Positions 23,767-32,714 of a DNA stretch of 64,000 nucleotides are shown one piece after another. The translations under genes were made by a program, and so were the position numbers. Below the pieces are notes generated by a model, which did not search any database, was not told the DNA's origin, and saw only the letters and a program-made list of their open reading frames with translations. The stretch's first letter is position 1. The number at the start of each line of letters is the position of its first letter. The stretch is from Thermodesulfobacterium sp. TA1 (GTDB lineage: Bacteria; Desulfobacterota; Thermodesulfobacteria; Thermodesulfobacteriales; Thermodesulfobacteriaceae): the NCBI RefSeq assembly GCF_008630935.1, contig NZ_CP043908.1:558001-622000 (forward strand). The letters run 5' to 3'.

Positions 23767-24750
23767 ATGTTAGAGATAACCATAACCGGGACCAACTCTA
23801 TAACCTTCCCTCACTTTGAAGTTTGGGATTGGAGAATAGTATTATATTTATTTTTAGGAGGGTTGGCTGCAGGCACTTTAGTTATGTGTTCTATTGCTAA
23901 CCTTAGACACAGTAAAACGGTGGAAGAGCTGGCAAAATGTGTAAGGGCTCCTTTGATTTCTTTTGTGATGCTTGCTGTTGGTGCTCTTTTTATTATCCTT
24001 GAGATTAAGGCTCCTTGGCATCTTTATTGGGGTTATTTGACTTTTCAACCACTTTCTCTTATGTCCTGGGGTACTTGGGGAGTACCTTTAGTTCTTTTTT
24101 TTAATGCTTTATATATTCTTGCTGTGATACCGGAAGAACAAAAGCATTATCTGAAGTTTGAATTTTTGAAACGGTTTTCAGATAGACTAAAGCCTAAAAT
24201 GAGGCTTATCGCCAAGATAAACTTTGTATCCGGTATCTTTTTAGCTATTTATACCGGTATTCTTTTAGCATCCTTTTTGGCGGTTCCTTTGTGGAACAAC
24301 GCAACCCTTCCTATTTTGTTTTTGGTTTCTGCCCTTTCAGCAGGAGCAGCTTTGATAGTCATCATAGCTCGAGATGTAGAAATCAAGTATCTTTTTACTA
24401 AGATAGACGTTTGGCTCATTGTAATAGAGCTATTACTTATCCCTCTTTATTTTTATGGATTGTATGTTTCTTCAGCACCTTATAAGAGGGCTTTAGAACC
24501 TTTCTTTTCTTTTAAAGGAGAATATTTTATTTATACCTTGGCATTGATTTTAATCTTTTTGTTTTTACCTCTTGCTTTACGTATGAAAATCGGAGAAATT
24601 ACTGAGTTTGAGGAACATGGATTTCCTCATCAATTTACCAGAGGACAGATTTTGAGGATGAATATAGCCGCAATCTTAGTGATTGCAGGAACATTAATCC
24701 TTAGAGGGGCTATAGTGTATGCAGGACAGGTGATAAAATTAAGTATATAA
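23767..24750 (+). CDS. psrC: NrfD/PsrC-family membrane quinol-oxidising subunit
   Basis: This 327-residue membrane protein has eight or nine predicted helices and belongs to the NrfD/PsrC family. It starts near ITFPHFEVWDWRIVLYLFLG with the first helix rich in glycine (GGLAAGTLVM), and contains FQPLSLMSWGTWGVPLVLFF, a region near the quinone site in relatives. It anchors the PsrAB dimer to the inner membrane and exchanges electrons with menaquinone. It begins 2 bp after psrB. It is followed by a structured RNA candidate that could also end transcription of the operon. Confidence 0.92.
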   Translation: MLEITITGTNSITFPHFEVWDWRIVLYLFLGGLAAGTLVMCSIANLRHSKTVEELAKCVRAPLISFVMLAVGALFIILEIKAPWHLYWGYLTFQPLSLMSWGTWGVPLVLFFNALYILAVIPEEQKHYLKFEFLKRFSDRLKPKMRLIAKINFVSGIFLAIYTGILLASFLAVPLWNNATLPILFLVSALSAGAALIVIIARDVEIKYLFTKIDVWLIVIELLLIPLYFYGLYVSSAPYKRALEPFFSFKGEYFIYTLALILIFLFLPLALRMKIGEITEFEEHGFPHQFTRGQILRMNIAAILVIAGTLILRGAIVYAGQVIKLSI

Positions 24751-24765
24751 AAAATAAAAACTTGT

Positions 24766-24877
24766 TTTATACCCCAAGGGTTATTGTCTTTATAGACAAG
24801 TGAGACAAGGGACTTCGTTTGTGAGTAAGAAAAGGTGGAGTCTTCCGCCCTTATAGCCCTGGGGATAAAGTTTTTTT
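24766..24877 (+). ncRNA. structured RNA candidate between psrC and pnp
   Basis: A closing stem pairs TTTAT/CCCCA/GGG (24766-24780, with single-base bulges) with CCC/TGGGG/ATAAA (24857-24869), followed by a T7 run at 24871-24877. Inside are a TTGTCT-TTAT-AGACAA hairpin (24785-24800) and an AAGGTGGA-loop-TCCGCCCTT hairpin (about 24832-24852), giving a multi-branched fold of about 105 nt. It could be a small RNA with its own terminator, an RNA leader or riboswitch for pnp, or an elaborate terminator of psrABC. I could not match it to 6S, SRP or tmRNA or to a riboswitch class I know. Confidence 0.45.
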
Positions 24878-24929
24878 AACAACCAAATTAAGTTTTTTAG
24901 AGATATTCAAAACATTCTTGCATTTTTTG

Positions 24930-24938
24930 TGTTATAAT
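24930..24938 (+). promoter_or_regulatory. extended -10 promoter of pnp
   Basis: TGT followed by a perfect TATAAT (24933-24938) forms an extended -10 element 40 bp upstream of the pnp ATG; no convincing -35 is present, which is acceptable for extended -10 promoters. Confidence 0.5.
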
Positions 24939-24977
24939 CTAAACTTACTAATCAAAAAAATTAAAGGGGAGTAATGT

Positions 24978-27050
24978 ATGGAAAAAGTGGAAGTAGATAT
25001 CGGTTCAGGTGATCCTATTATTATAGAAACTGGTGAATACGCCAAGTTTGCTGACGGCTCAGTATTAGTAAAACAAGGAGATACCGCAGTTTTAGTAACA
25101 GCGGTTATGGGACAGTCTTTGGTTGAAGGAGTAGATTTTACTCCCCTTTCAGTAGATTATAGAGAACAAGCTTCTGCCTGGGGGAAAATACCTGGAGGTT
25201 TTATTAAAAGAGAAGGAAAGCCTACCGATAGAGAGATTTTGGTTTCTAGGGTGATAGACAGGTCGGTAAGACCTCTTTTTCCAGAAGGTTTTTTTTATGA
25301 TGTAGTGATTACAGCTTTGACCCTTTCTGCTGATGAAAAATACGACCCAGATGTGCTGGCCATCACAGGAGCTTCAGCTGCTTTAGTTCTTTCTCAAGCA
25401 CCTTTTGAAGGACCTATAGCAGGGATTAGGGTAGTTAGGATAAACGGAGAATTTGTTTTAAACCCAACCTATGAGCAAAGGCAACAGGCTGATTTAGAGC
25501 TGATCGTTTCTTGCTCTGAAGATGCCATTGTGATGGTAGAAGGTGGTGGAAAAGAAGTTCCGGAAGAGGTTGTGCTTGATGCGCTTTATTTAGTATTAGA
25601 TAGAGTTAAACCTCTGATAGAAGCTCAGAAAACTCTTAGAGAAAAGTTAGGTAAACCTAAAGTGAGTATAGAGTATTCTACTGATTGGTTTAGTCTGGTT
25701 GAAGCTTTAGAAAATTTTGCAAGACTAAGAGTAGTTGAAGCCTTGAGTCTTGAAGACAAGCTTCAAAGAAAAAGCGTTTTAAATCAAATTTTTGAGGAGT
25801 TTATAAGTTCTTATGAAAATCTAGTTAGCTCAAAAGCACTGTTAGGGTATCAATATAAAAAGTTGATTAGCAAAGTAATGAGAGAAAAACTTTTTAAAGA
25901 AGGAAGAAGGATTGATGGAAGAACTCTTGATGAGATAAGACCTATAACTATTAAGGTTCATCCCTTTGAAAGGCCTCATGGTAGTGCAGTTTTTACAAGA
26001 GGACAAACTCAGGTTTTTGCAAGCGTTACTTTAGGTTCAAGAGAACAAGCTCAATTGGTAGAAAGTATTTATGAAGGAGAGATTTTTAAGAGGTTTATGC
26101 TGCATTATAATTTTCCTCCCTTTTGCACTGGAGAAGCAAGGACTTGGGGACCTCCGAGAAGAAGGGAGATAGGACATGGTGCTTTAGCAGAAAGGGCTTT
26201 AGAACCTCTTATTCCTGCTGAAGAGGTCTTTCCTTATATTATAAGGGTGGTTGCTAATGTTTTTGAATCAAACGGTTCTTCTTCTATGGCAACGGTTTGT
26301 GCTGGTTCTTTGGCACTGTTTGATGCAGGTGTCCCTATTCCAAAGCATGTAGCAGGGATTGCGATGGGACTTATTTTAGAAGAGGGTAAATCGTTGGTGA
26401 TCACCGATATTTTAGGAGAAGAAGACCAACTTGGAGACATGGATTTTAAAGTTGCTGGTACCAGAGATGGTGTTACCAGTATTCAGATGGACATTAAGAT
26501 AAAAGGACTTACTAAAGAAATTTTAGCAGAAGCGCTTTTAAAGGCTAAAAAGGCTAGGGATTTTATTTTAGATAAAATGTATGAAGCTATACCTGAACCG
26601 AGAAAGACTCTTTCTCCGTATGCTCCAAAAATTGAGATTATTACCGTTCCTGAAGAAAAAATCCATCTTATCATAGGTCCAGGTGGAAAAACGGTTAAAG
26701 AGATCAAAGAAAAAACCAACACTACTGTTTGGGTGTTAGAAGGAGGAAAGGTTAGTATCACCGGGCAAACCCAAGAAGAAGTAGACCTTGCTAAAAAAAT
26801 GATAGAAGCTTTGGTTTCAGAAGTGGAAATAGGAAAGGTTTATGAAGGTAAAATAACAAGGGTAGAACCTTATGGACTTTTTATTGAGGTGTTGCCAGGA
26901 AAAATAGGTCTACTACATGTTTCTAAAATGGTTAATCCTCCTAAGGACCTAAGGAGTGTTTACAGTATAGGGGAAGTGGTTAGGGTTAAGGTAATAGAGA
27001 TAGACGACCTTGGGAGGCCTAAGTTTACGGATAGACTTGAGAATGAATAA
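24978..27050 (+). CDS. pnp: polyribonucleotide nucleotidyltransferase (PNPase)
   Basis: This 690-residue protein has the full PNPase architecture: two RNase PH-like domains (about 10-220 and 315-545) joined by a helical linker, a KH domain (about 555-615, HLIIGPGGKTVKEIKEKT) and an S1 domain at the end (VYEGKITRVEPYGLFIEVLPG). It degrades RNA from the 3' end using phosphate and acts in the degradosome. rpsO, usually just upstream, is absent; instead a structured RNA candidate and a promoter precede it. A GGGGAG site sets the start. Confidence 0.97.
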   Translation: MEKVEVDIGSGDPIIIETGEYAKFADGSVLVKQGDTAVLVTAVMGQSLVEGVDFTPLSVDYREQASAWGKIPGGFIKREGKPTDREILVSRVIDRSVRPLFPEGFFYDVVITALTLSADEKYDPDVLAITGASAALVLSQAPFEGPIAGIRVVRINGEFVLNPTYEQRQQADLELIVSCSEDAIVMVEGGGKEVPEEVVLDALYLVLDRVKPLIEAQKTLREKLGKPKVSIEYSTDWFSLVEALENFARLRVVEALSLEDKLQRKSVLNQIFEEFISSYENLVSSKALLGYQYKKLISKVMREKLFKEGRRIDGRTLDEIRPITIKVHPFERPHGSAVFTRGQTQVFASVTLGSREQAQLVESIYEGEIFKRFMLHYNFPPFCTGEARTWGPPRRREIGHGALAERALEPLIPAEEVFPYIIRVVANVFESNGSSSMATVCAGSLALFDAGVPIPKHVAGIAMGLILEEGKSLVITDILGEEDQLGDMDFKVAGTRDGVTSIQMDIKIKGLTKEILAEALLKAKKARDFILDKMYEAIPEPRKTLSPYAPKIEIITVPEEKIHLIIGPGGKTVKEIKEKTNTTVWVLEGGKVSITGQTQEEVDLAKKMIEALVSEVEIGKVYEGKITRVEPYGLFIEVLPGKIGLLHVSKMVNPPKDLRSVYSIGEVVRVKVIEIDDLGRPKFTDRLENE

Positions 27051-27081
27051 AATTAAAAATTAATCAGCTTGAATTGCAAAA

Positions 27082-27924
27082 ATGAATGAAAGAGAAGGCA
27101 AAAGTTATTTAGAAAAAGTAAAAGAGACTTTTGAGTATTTTAAAAAAGTAGCCCCTTTTAAACCAGATATTATAATTACCTTAGGGACTGGTCTTGCTTC
27201 ATTAGGAGACCGAATAAACAAAGTAGCGGTATTTCCTTATCGAGAATTGCCTAATTTTCCTTTTTCTACGGTTGAAACCCACAAAGGAGAGCTTTGTTTT
27301 GGTATTTTGGAAGGCAAAAAGGTTGTTGTTTTACAGGGAAGGTTCCATTTTTATGAGGGCTATTCAGCTAAAGAGATAACCTTTCCTTTAAGGGTTTTAA
27401 GCCTATTTAAGCCTAAGATATATCTTGTTTCTAATGCTGCAGGAGGTCTAAACTTAACCTTTAAATCAGGAGACTTAATGCTTATAAAAGACCATATAAA
27501 TCTTATTCCTGATAACCCTCTTAGGGGACCCAATTATGAGGGATGGGGTCCACGATTCCCTGATTTGTCCTGTGCCTATGACCCGGAGCTAAGGGAGATT
27601 TTTAAAAAGGTAGCTTTAACCTTAGGAGAAGAGATAAAAGAAGGGGTTTATGTAGCGGTGCCTGGCCCAAGTCTTGAAACTCCTGCTGAAACGAGGTTTT
27701 TGAGATTAATAGGTGCAGATGCTGTAGGGATGTCTACAGTGCCAGAAGTAATAGTAGCGGTTCATGCAGGATTAAAAGTTTTAGGTGTTTCTGTGATTTC
27801 AAACGTAAACGACCCAGATAACTTTAAACCTATTCTTTTTTCTGAAGTGGTAGAACAGTCTAAAAAAGCAGAAAAACGCTTAGAAAAACTCATACGAGAG
27901 TTTTTAAAGGAGCTTAAGTTATAA
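27082..27924 (+). CDS. purine nucleoside phosphorylase (trimeric type)
   Basis: This 280-residue protein matches the PNP/MTAP family: TLGTGLASLGD for the phosphate loop, GRFHFYEGYS, LVSNAAGGLN in the base-binding region, and VGMSTVPEVIVAVHAGLKVL near the sugar site. The motif order is that of trimeric inosine/guanosine phosphorylases of about 270-280 residues. It cleaves purine nucleosides to base and ribose 1-phosphate in purine salvage. The start at 27082 lacks a clear ribosome-binding site but agrees with family length. It follows pnp by 31 bp and precedes rng by 3 bp, forming an RNA/nucleotide turnover group. MTA phosphorylase activity is the main alternative. Confidence 0.88.
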   Translation: MNEREGKSYLEKVKETFEYFKKVAPFKPDIIITLGTGLASLGDRINKVAVFPYRELPNFPFSTVETHKGELCFGILEGKKVVVLQGRFHFYEGYSAKEITFPLRVLSLFKPKIYLVSNAAGGLNLTFKSGDLMLIKDHINLIPDNPLRGPNYEGWGPRFPDLSCAYDPELREIFKKVALTLGEEIKEGVYVAVPGPSLETPAETRFLRLIGADAVGMSTVPEVIVAVHAGLKVLGVSVISNVNDPDNFKPILFSEVVEQSKKAEKRLEKLIREFLKELKL

Positions 27925-27927
27925 GTC

Positions 27928-29388
27928 ATGGCAAAACTGCTTATTAATTATACTCCCTTTGAGACAAGGGTAGGGTTGGTAGAAAACGGACAGTTGGTTG
28001 AATTTTATGTAGAAAGACCATCAGAAAAAAGTTTAGTAGGTAACATTTATAAAGGTAGAGTAGTAAGAGTAGTACCAGGGATTAATTCAGCCTTTCTTGA
28101 CCTTGGACTTGCACGCACCGCTTTTTTGTTTGGTGATGACATCATGCCTTCTTCAGAAATAGAATGGGAAAAAGATGCAGTTTTTACTACAAACCTTCAT
28201 GAAATTTTAAAGGAAGGACAAGAAATCTTAGTCCAGGTAATTAAAGAACCCCTTGGCAATAAAGGAGCAAGAGTTTCTACTAACTTAACATTACCTGGAC
28301 ATTATTTGGTCTACCTTCCTTACATGCATAGAATAGGAATTTCAAGGAAAATAAAGGATGAAAAGGAAAGGGTTAGGTTAAAAGAGATTTTAGAAAGGAT
28401 AAAACCACCTAATACAGGTTGGATTATAAGAACGGCTGCGGTAGGTGCTACCGAAGAAGAGCTTAAAACTGAGATGGATTTTTTGTTTTGTCTTTGGGGT
28501 GAAATCAAAGAAAAAGCAGAAAAATTCAAAGCTCCGGCTTTGGTATACGAAGAATTAAACATCGCCTTAAGGGCAATAAGAGACCTTTTTACCAAAGATA
28601 TCTCTGAGATAATCGTAGATGATAAAGAGTTTTTTAACGAGATTAAAAATTTTTTAGAGCGCTATTTTCCTAATTTAGCCTTTTATGTAACCCTTTATCA
28701 AGGAAAAGAAGACATTTTTTCTGCTTACGGTATACAGATTGATATAAAGAAGATACTCTCTCGAAAGGTCTGGCTTAAATCAGGAGGGTTTATCGTAATC
28801 GAGCCCTGTGAAGCTTTTACTGCCATAGATGTTAATACAGGAAGGTATACCGGGACTAAAGAGTTAGAAGAAACGGTTTATAAGATTAATTTAGAAGCTG
28901 CAGAAGAAATTGCCTACCAACTTAGGCTAAGAAACATCGGAGGTCTTATCATCATAGATTTTATAGACATGGACAATCCTGAACATCAAGAGTTAGTCGT
29001 TCAAACTTTAAAAGAGGCGTTAAAAAAGGATAAAGCTAAAAACAGCTTTCTTCCCATTTCTCCCTTTGGGATTTTACAGATGACCCGCGAGAGAAAAAGG
29101 GATTCTCTTTATAAAATATTTTTAGAAAGTTGTCCTTATTGCCATGGTGAAGGTACGATTAAAAGTAAAAAGACGGTTTATTATGAAATTTTAAGAAGAC
29201 TTATCAAAATGGCACCCCATATAAAAAACAAAAAAATAGAGATAGAAATCCATCCTGAGCTTTCTGAAGTCATAGGAGAAGAGATCCATTATCTTGAGGA
29301 TTTAGAAAAAAAATACGGTTTTAGCACTATCTTAAAACCAAACAAAGAATTTTTAATCTACGAATATAAATTTCATATTTTAACCTAA
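27928..29388 (+). CDS. rng: ribonuclease G/E family endonuclease
   Basis: This 486-residue protein has the RNase E/G catalytic core: an N-terminal S1 domain (about 35-115), the 5'-sensor region, a DNase I-like region with EPCEAFTAIDVNTGRYTG and IIIDFIDM carrying the catalytic aspartates, and the zinc-link CPYCHGEGT near residue 404. It has no long C-terminal scaffold, so it is the RNase G form. It processes rRNA and initiates mRNA decay. It is tightly linked to the phosphorylase gene upstream and gmhB downstream. Confidence 0.94.
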   Translation: MAKLLINYTPFETRVGLVENGQLVEFYVERPSEKSLVGNIYKGRVVRVVPGINSAFLDLGLARTAFLFGDDIMPSSEIEWEKDAVFTTNLHEILKEGQEILVQVIKEPLGNKGARVSTNLTLPGHYLVYLPYMHRIGISRKIKDEKERVRLKEILERIKPPNTGWIIRTAAVGATEEELKTEMDFLFCLWGEIKEKAEKFKAPALVYEELNIALRAIRDLFTKDISEIIVDDKEFFNEIKNFLERYFPNLAFYVTLYQGKEDIFSAYGIQIDIKKILSRKVWLKSGGFIVIEPCEAFTAIDVNTGRYTGTKELEETVYKINLEAAEEIAYQLRLRNIGGLIIIDFIDMDNPEHQELVVQTLKEALKKDKAKNSFLPISPFGILQMTRERKRDSLYKIFLESCPYCHGEGTIKSKKTVYYEILRRLIKMAPHIKNKKIEIEIHPELSEVIGEEIHYLEDLEKKYGFSTILKPNKEFLIYEYKFHILT

Positions 29389-29395
29389 GGTCCTT

Positions 29396-29956
29396 ATGGA
29401 AAAAAAAACAGCTGTATTTTTAGATAGAGACGGCACGATCAATGAAGAGATGGGTTATATAAACGACCTTTCAAGGGTCCGTCTTTTGCCTGGAGTTGCT
29501 GAAGGGTTAAAACTTCTACAAGATAAAGGGTTTAAACTGATAGTGATCACTAACCAGAGTGGACCAGCAAGAGGTTATTTCCCAGAAAGTTTAGTTTTTG
29601 AAACGAACAAGTTAATCCAAAAGAGGCTTGCTAAAAAAGGAGTTAAATTAGATGATTTTTTAGTCTGTTTTCACGGACCAAACGAGGGATGTGATTGTAG
29701 GAAGCCGAACCCTGGTCTGGTTTTAAAAGCTTTAGAAAAACATCTGATAGACCTTACTAAATCTTATTTTATCGGAGATAAAATCGTAGACATCGAAACA
29801 GGAAAAAGGTTGGGATTAAAGACTATACTTGTGTTAACCGGATATGGAAAAGGTGAACTAAAGTATGTAGCCCCTAAAAAGGGAATTTATCCAGATTGGA
29901 TAGCTAAAAACCTAAAAGAAGCAGCAGAAATTATTCTTAAAGATTTCACCGAATGA
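29396..29956 (+). CDS. gmhB: D-glycero-beta-D-manno-heptose 1,7-bisphosphate 7-phosphatase
   Basis: This 186-residue HAD-family phosphatase has the nucleophile motif DRDGTI (FLDRDGTINEEMGYIND), motif II ITNQSG, the zinc-binding loop with CFHGPNEGCDCRKPNPG, and motif III FIGDKIVDIETG. It removes the 7-phosphate in ADP-heptose synthesis for lipopolysaccharide core. The stop overlaps the heptosyltransferase start (ATGA), linking precursor synthesis and use. The related HisB-N phosphatase is the only close alternative and is unlikely in this context. Confidence 0.93.
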   Translation: MEKKTAVFLDRDGTINEEMGYINDLSRVRLLPGVAEGLKLLQDKGFKLIVITNQSGPARGYFPESLVFETNKLIQKRLAKKGVKLDDFLVCFHGPNEGCDCRKPNPGLVLKALEKHLIDLTKSYFIGDKIVDIETGKRLGLKTILVLTGYGKGELKYVAPKKGIYPDWIAKNLKEAAEIILKDFTE

Positions 29957-30960
29957 AAATCTTGTTGATAAAACTTTCAGCCTTAGGCGATGTAATCCAG
30001 ACCCTTCCCAGTTTGACCTTAATCAAAGAGAATTATCCTCAAAGTATTGTCGACTGGGTGGTTGACGAAAGAAACGCTGAGGTTTTAACAGGACATCCTT
30101 ATCTAAGAAAGGTAGTTATTTTTTCTAAAGAGATTTTTAAAAATCCGGCTAAATTTGTTTCCTTTATCAGGCGGTTAAGAGAACAAAAATATGACTTAGC
30201 TATAGACTATCAAGGACTGTTTAAAAGTGGAATGGTTATAGGTCTTGCTAAGGCTAAGTTGAAAGTAGGTTTTGAAAATCATCGAGAATTAAGTCCCCTT
30301 TTTTATAATGTAAGGCTAACTGCTTATGACCCGGAAATTCATGCAGTTAGACGTTATTTAAACTTGACCTTTCAAGCGGTTCGTTTGCTAGACCCAGATT
30401 TTTCCTCTGATATAGAGACCATCCCAGAGGTAGTTTGGCCCAGCTTATCTCCTCCTCAAAACCTTATTGAAAAACCTTATATAGTTTTTATCCCCTCAGC
30501 CAGATGGGAAACTAAGTGGTGGATTTTTGACTATTGGGAAAGGTTAATAGAACTTACCTTAAGCACTTATCCTGGGCTTAGGATTTATATTACAGGAGGA
30601 CCTAAGGAAGAAACCCTTAAAAATTGGGCCAAGATGATAGAAAATAAAGGAGAGGCGGTTAAATCATTGGTAGGCACTTTAAGTCTAAAGGAACTTGTTA
30701 GGCTTATTAAAGAAAGTCAGCTTGTCGTCACCGTAGACACAGGTCCTATGCATCTTGCCTCAGCCTTAAAAATCCCTACGGTTGCCCTTTTTGGTCCTAC
30801 TTCTCCTTTGAGAACCGGTCCCTGGGGAGGAAGGTTTAAGGTTTTAAAAAGTCCTTTAGACTGTAGTCCATGTTTTAAAAAGAAATGTCGTCATTGGGAT
30901 TGTATGAAGGCTATTTTACCTGAACAGGTGTTTCAGACTATGAAAGAGTTTTTAGGTTAG
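29953..30960 (+). CDS. ADP-heptose:LPS heptosyltransferase (GT9 family)
   Basis: This 335-residue GT-B glycosyltransferase begins MKILLIKLSALGDVIQTLPS, the standard GT9 N-terminus with the acceptor-side loop. The C-terminal nucleotide-sugar site appears as VTVDTGPMHLASALKIPTVALFGPT split over two strands. It adds heptose to Kdo-lipid A in the cytoplasm. WaaC (heptosyltransferase I) looks slightly more likely than WaaF from the DWVVDERN start, but I do not assign it. It overlaps gmhB by 4 bp and converges with msbA with a 4-bp overlap. Confidence 0.9.
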   Translation: MKILLIKLSALGDVIQTLPSLTLIKENYPQSIVDWVVDERNAEVLTGHPYLRKVVIFSKEIFKNPAKFVSFIRRLREQKYDLAIDYQGLFKSGMVIGLAKAKLKVGFENHRELSPLFYNVRLTAYDPEIHAVRRYLNLTFQAVRLLDPDFSSDIETIPEVVWPSLSPPQNLIEKPYIVFIPSARWETKWWIFDYWERLIELTLSTYPGLRIYITGGPKEETLKNWAKMIENKGEAVKSLVGTLSLKELVRLIKESQLVVTVDTGPMHLASALKIPTVALFGPTSPLRTGPWGGRFKVLKSPLDCSPCFKKKCRHWDCMKAILPEQVFQTMKEFLG

Positions 30961-32690
30961 ACGCACCTTTGAAAGGTTTGATAGAGGTTCCTGTAAAGAG
31001 GAGAAATATCAAGCAGTTTTTGATGGGTACCTTGAGAGACGATTTCACCTTTATCAAACACAAATATAAGGTCTGCCTTGGTAACCGTTGAGAGTCTATG
31101 GGCTATGACGATGATGGTGTGAGAACCTTTAAGTCGGTCTAATGCCTCTTGAATTGCCTCTTCAGTGATGGAATCAAGCTGGCTGGTAGCTTCGTCTAAA
31201 ATAATAATCGGAGGTTTTTTGAGGAAAACCCTAGCAAGGGCTATCCTTTGTTTCTGACCTCCAGAAAGGTTAAAACCTTCTTCTCCTAACACTGTATCAT
31301 AACCATAAGGGAGGTCCAAGATAAAATCGTGAGCCTTAGCTAATTTACAGGCCTCTATGATTTCTTCTTCTGAAGCCTCAGGTTTGGCCATAAGAAGGTT
31401 TTCTTTTATACTAAGATTAAACAAAAAGGGCTCTTGGAGAACCATTCCAAAAAGATTTCTTAGACTCTTTAATTCAAATTCTTTAAGATTGTATCCGTCT
31501 AACAGAATTTCTCCTTTTTGAGGGTCAAAAAAACGGGGGAGAAGGGAAGCTAAGGTGGTTTTTCCAGAACCACTGGGTCCAACAAAAGTAATAATCTTAT
31601 TAGCAGGTAAAAAGAGGTTGACGTTTTTTAAGACCCAATCATGGGCTGAGAAATATCGAAAATAAACCTCTTTAAAGGTAAACCCTTGTCTGGGGGAAAA
31701 GGCTTTAAGATTTCCTCCTGACTCAACCGGAAGGTTAAGCACCTCTTCTATCCTTATCCAAGCTCCTTGGGCTTCTTTGAGATAGGTATAAGACCTGGAA
31801 AGTTTTCTTATAGGATTGAAGATAAGAAGGATAGCGGTTAATACTGAGAGAAAACTTCCTGGACTCATAGCACCGTTTATGGTAAGGAAGCCCCCATATC
31901 CTATAATAATAGCCCCTCCTATTCCTGTAACTATGTCTACTAAACTTTTGGACCCTTCTCTATATTTGGTAATTTTAAGGCTCCAACGGTAAAATCGATT
32001 AAGCTCTTTGGCAAACAGGTCTACTACTTTTTCAGGAGAGGGACTAAGTTTAATCTCTTTAATCCCTTGTAGGAGTTCTTGCATTTTGTGGGTTAGCTCT
32101 CCGGTTGAGGCTTGAGCAAGTTTTCTTGCCTTTCTGGTTTTAGTACCTAAGGCCTTACTGCCAAAGATAATTACAGGAAAAGTAATAAAAGCTAACAAAG
32201 TCAGGTCCCATCGTTGATATAAAGCAACAGCTATTAGCACTATCACAGAAAAAGAACTTTGAAAAATTGTGGTTAAAGCTTCTCCTAAAATAGGTTCTAT
32301 TTGGGCGGTATCGTTTATTACTTTTGATACCGCCTGTCCATGACTTTGCCCAGCAATTTTTTCTACAGGTAGACATAGAAATTTTTGGAATAGTTTTAAT
32401 CTAAGATTGTTTATAACCCCAGCCGAAACTGATTTCATAAAATAAGCTTGAAGTAAAGAAGTAATACCCATTAAGCTAAAGACTACCACCATTAATAGAG
32501 GAACAAAGATAAAGTATTCGTAGTGTTTTTCCACAAAAACAAAGTTAAAGATGGGTTTAATCGCCCAGGTGCTGGCTCCAGTAATAAGGGAACTAATGAC
32601 CGCAAAAAAAAGTCCAAGGAAAAATGTTTTCCAAAATGGTTTGATTAGAGAGAAAATTTTTCTTAAAAAAAAATAAAGTTCTGAAGGCAA
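30957..32690 (-). CDS. msbA: MsbA-like lipid A / multidrug ABC exporter (fused permease-ATPase)
   Basis: This 577-residue half-transporter has six membrane helices (about 1-310) and a C-terminal ATPase with Walker A GPSGSGKTT, Q-loop VLQEPFLF, signature LSGGQKQR, Walker B IIILDEATSQLD and switch IAHRLST. Size and domain order match MsbA, which flips lipid A-core across the inner membrane. It converges with the heptosyltransferase gene, consistent with an envelope role. Other type-I exporters cannot be excluded by sequence alone. Confidence 0.88.
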   Translation of the reverse strand: MPSELYFFLRKIFSLIKPFWKTFFLGLFFAVISSLITGASTWAIKPIFNFVFVEKHYEYFIFVPLLMVVVFSLMGITSLLQAYFMKSVSAGVINNLRLKLFQKFLCLPVEKIAGQSHGQAVSKVINDTAQIEPILGEALTTIFQSSFSVIVLIAVALYQRWDLTLLAFITFPVIIFGSKALGTKTRKARKLAQASTGELTHKMQELLQGIKEIKLSPSPEKVVDLFAKELNRFYRWSLKITKYREGSKSLVDIVTGIGGAIIIGYGGFLTINGAMSPGSFLSVLTAILLIFNPIRKLSRSYTYLKEAQGAWIRIEEVLNLPVESGGNLKAFSPRQGFTFKEVYFRYFSAHDWVLKNVNLFLPANKIITFVGPSGSGKTTLASLLPRFFDPQKGEILLDGYNLKEFELKSLRNLFGMVLQEPFLFNLSIKENLLMAKPEASEEEIIEACKLAKAHDFILDLPYGYDTVLGEEGFNLSGGQKQRIALARVFLKKPPIIILDEATSQLDSITEEAIQEALDRLKGSHTIIVIAHRLSTVTKADLIFVFDKGEIVSQGTHQKLLDISPLYRNLYQTFQRCV

Positions 32691-32714
32691 GAAAACCTCT
32701 ACAAGAAAAACGTA

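Noticed and set aside
24766-24877. 6S RNA or SRP RNA as identity of the structured RNA
   Set aside because: Length (about 110 nt) is short for 6S RNA and the conserved GGAA-tetraloop region of SRP RNA is not seen, so it is left unassigned.
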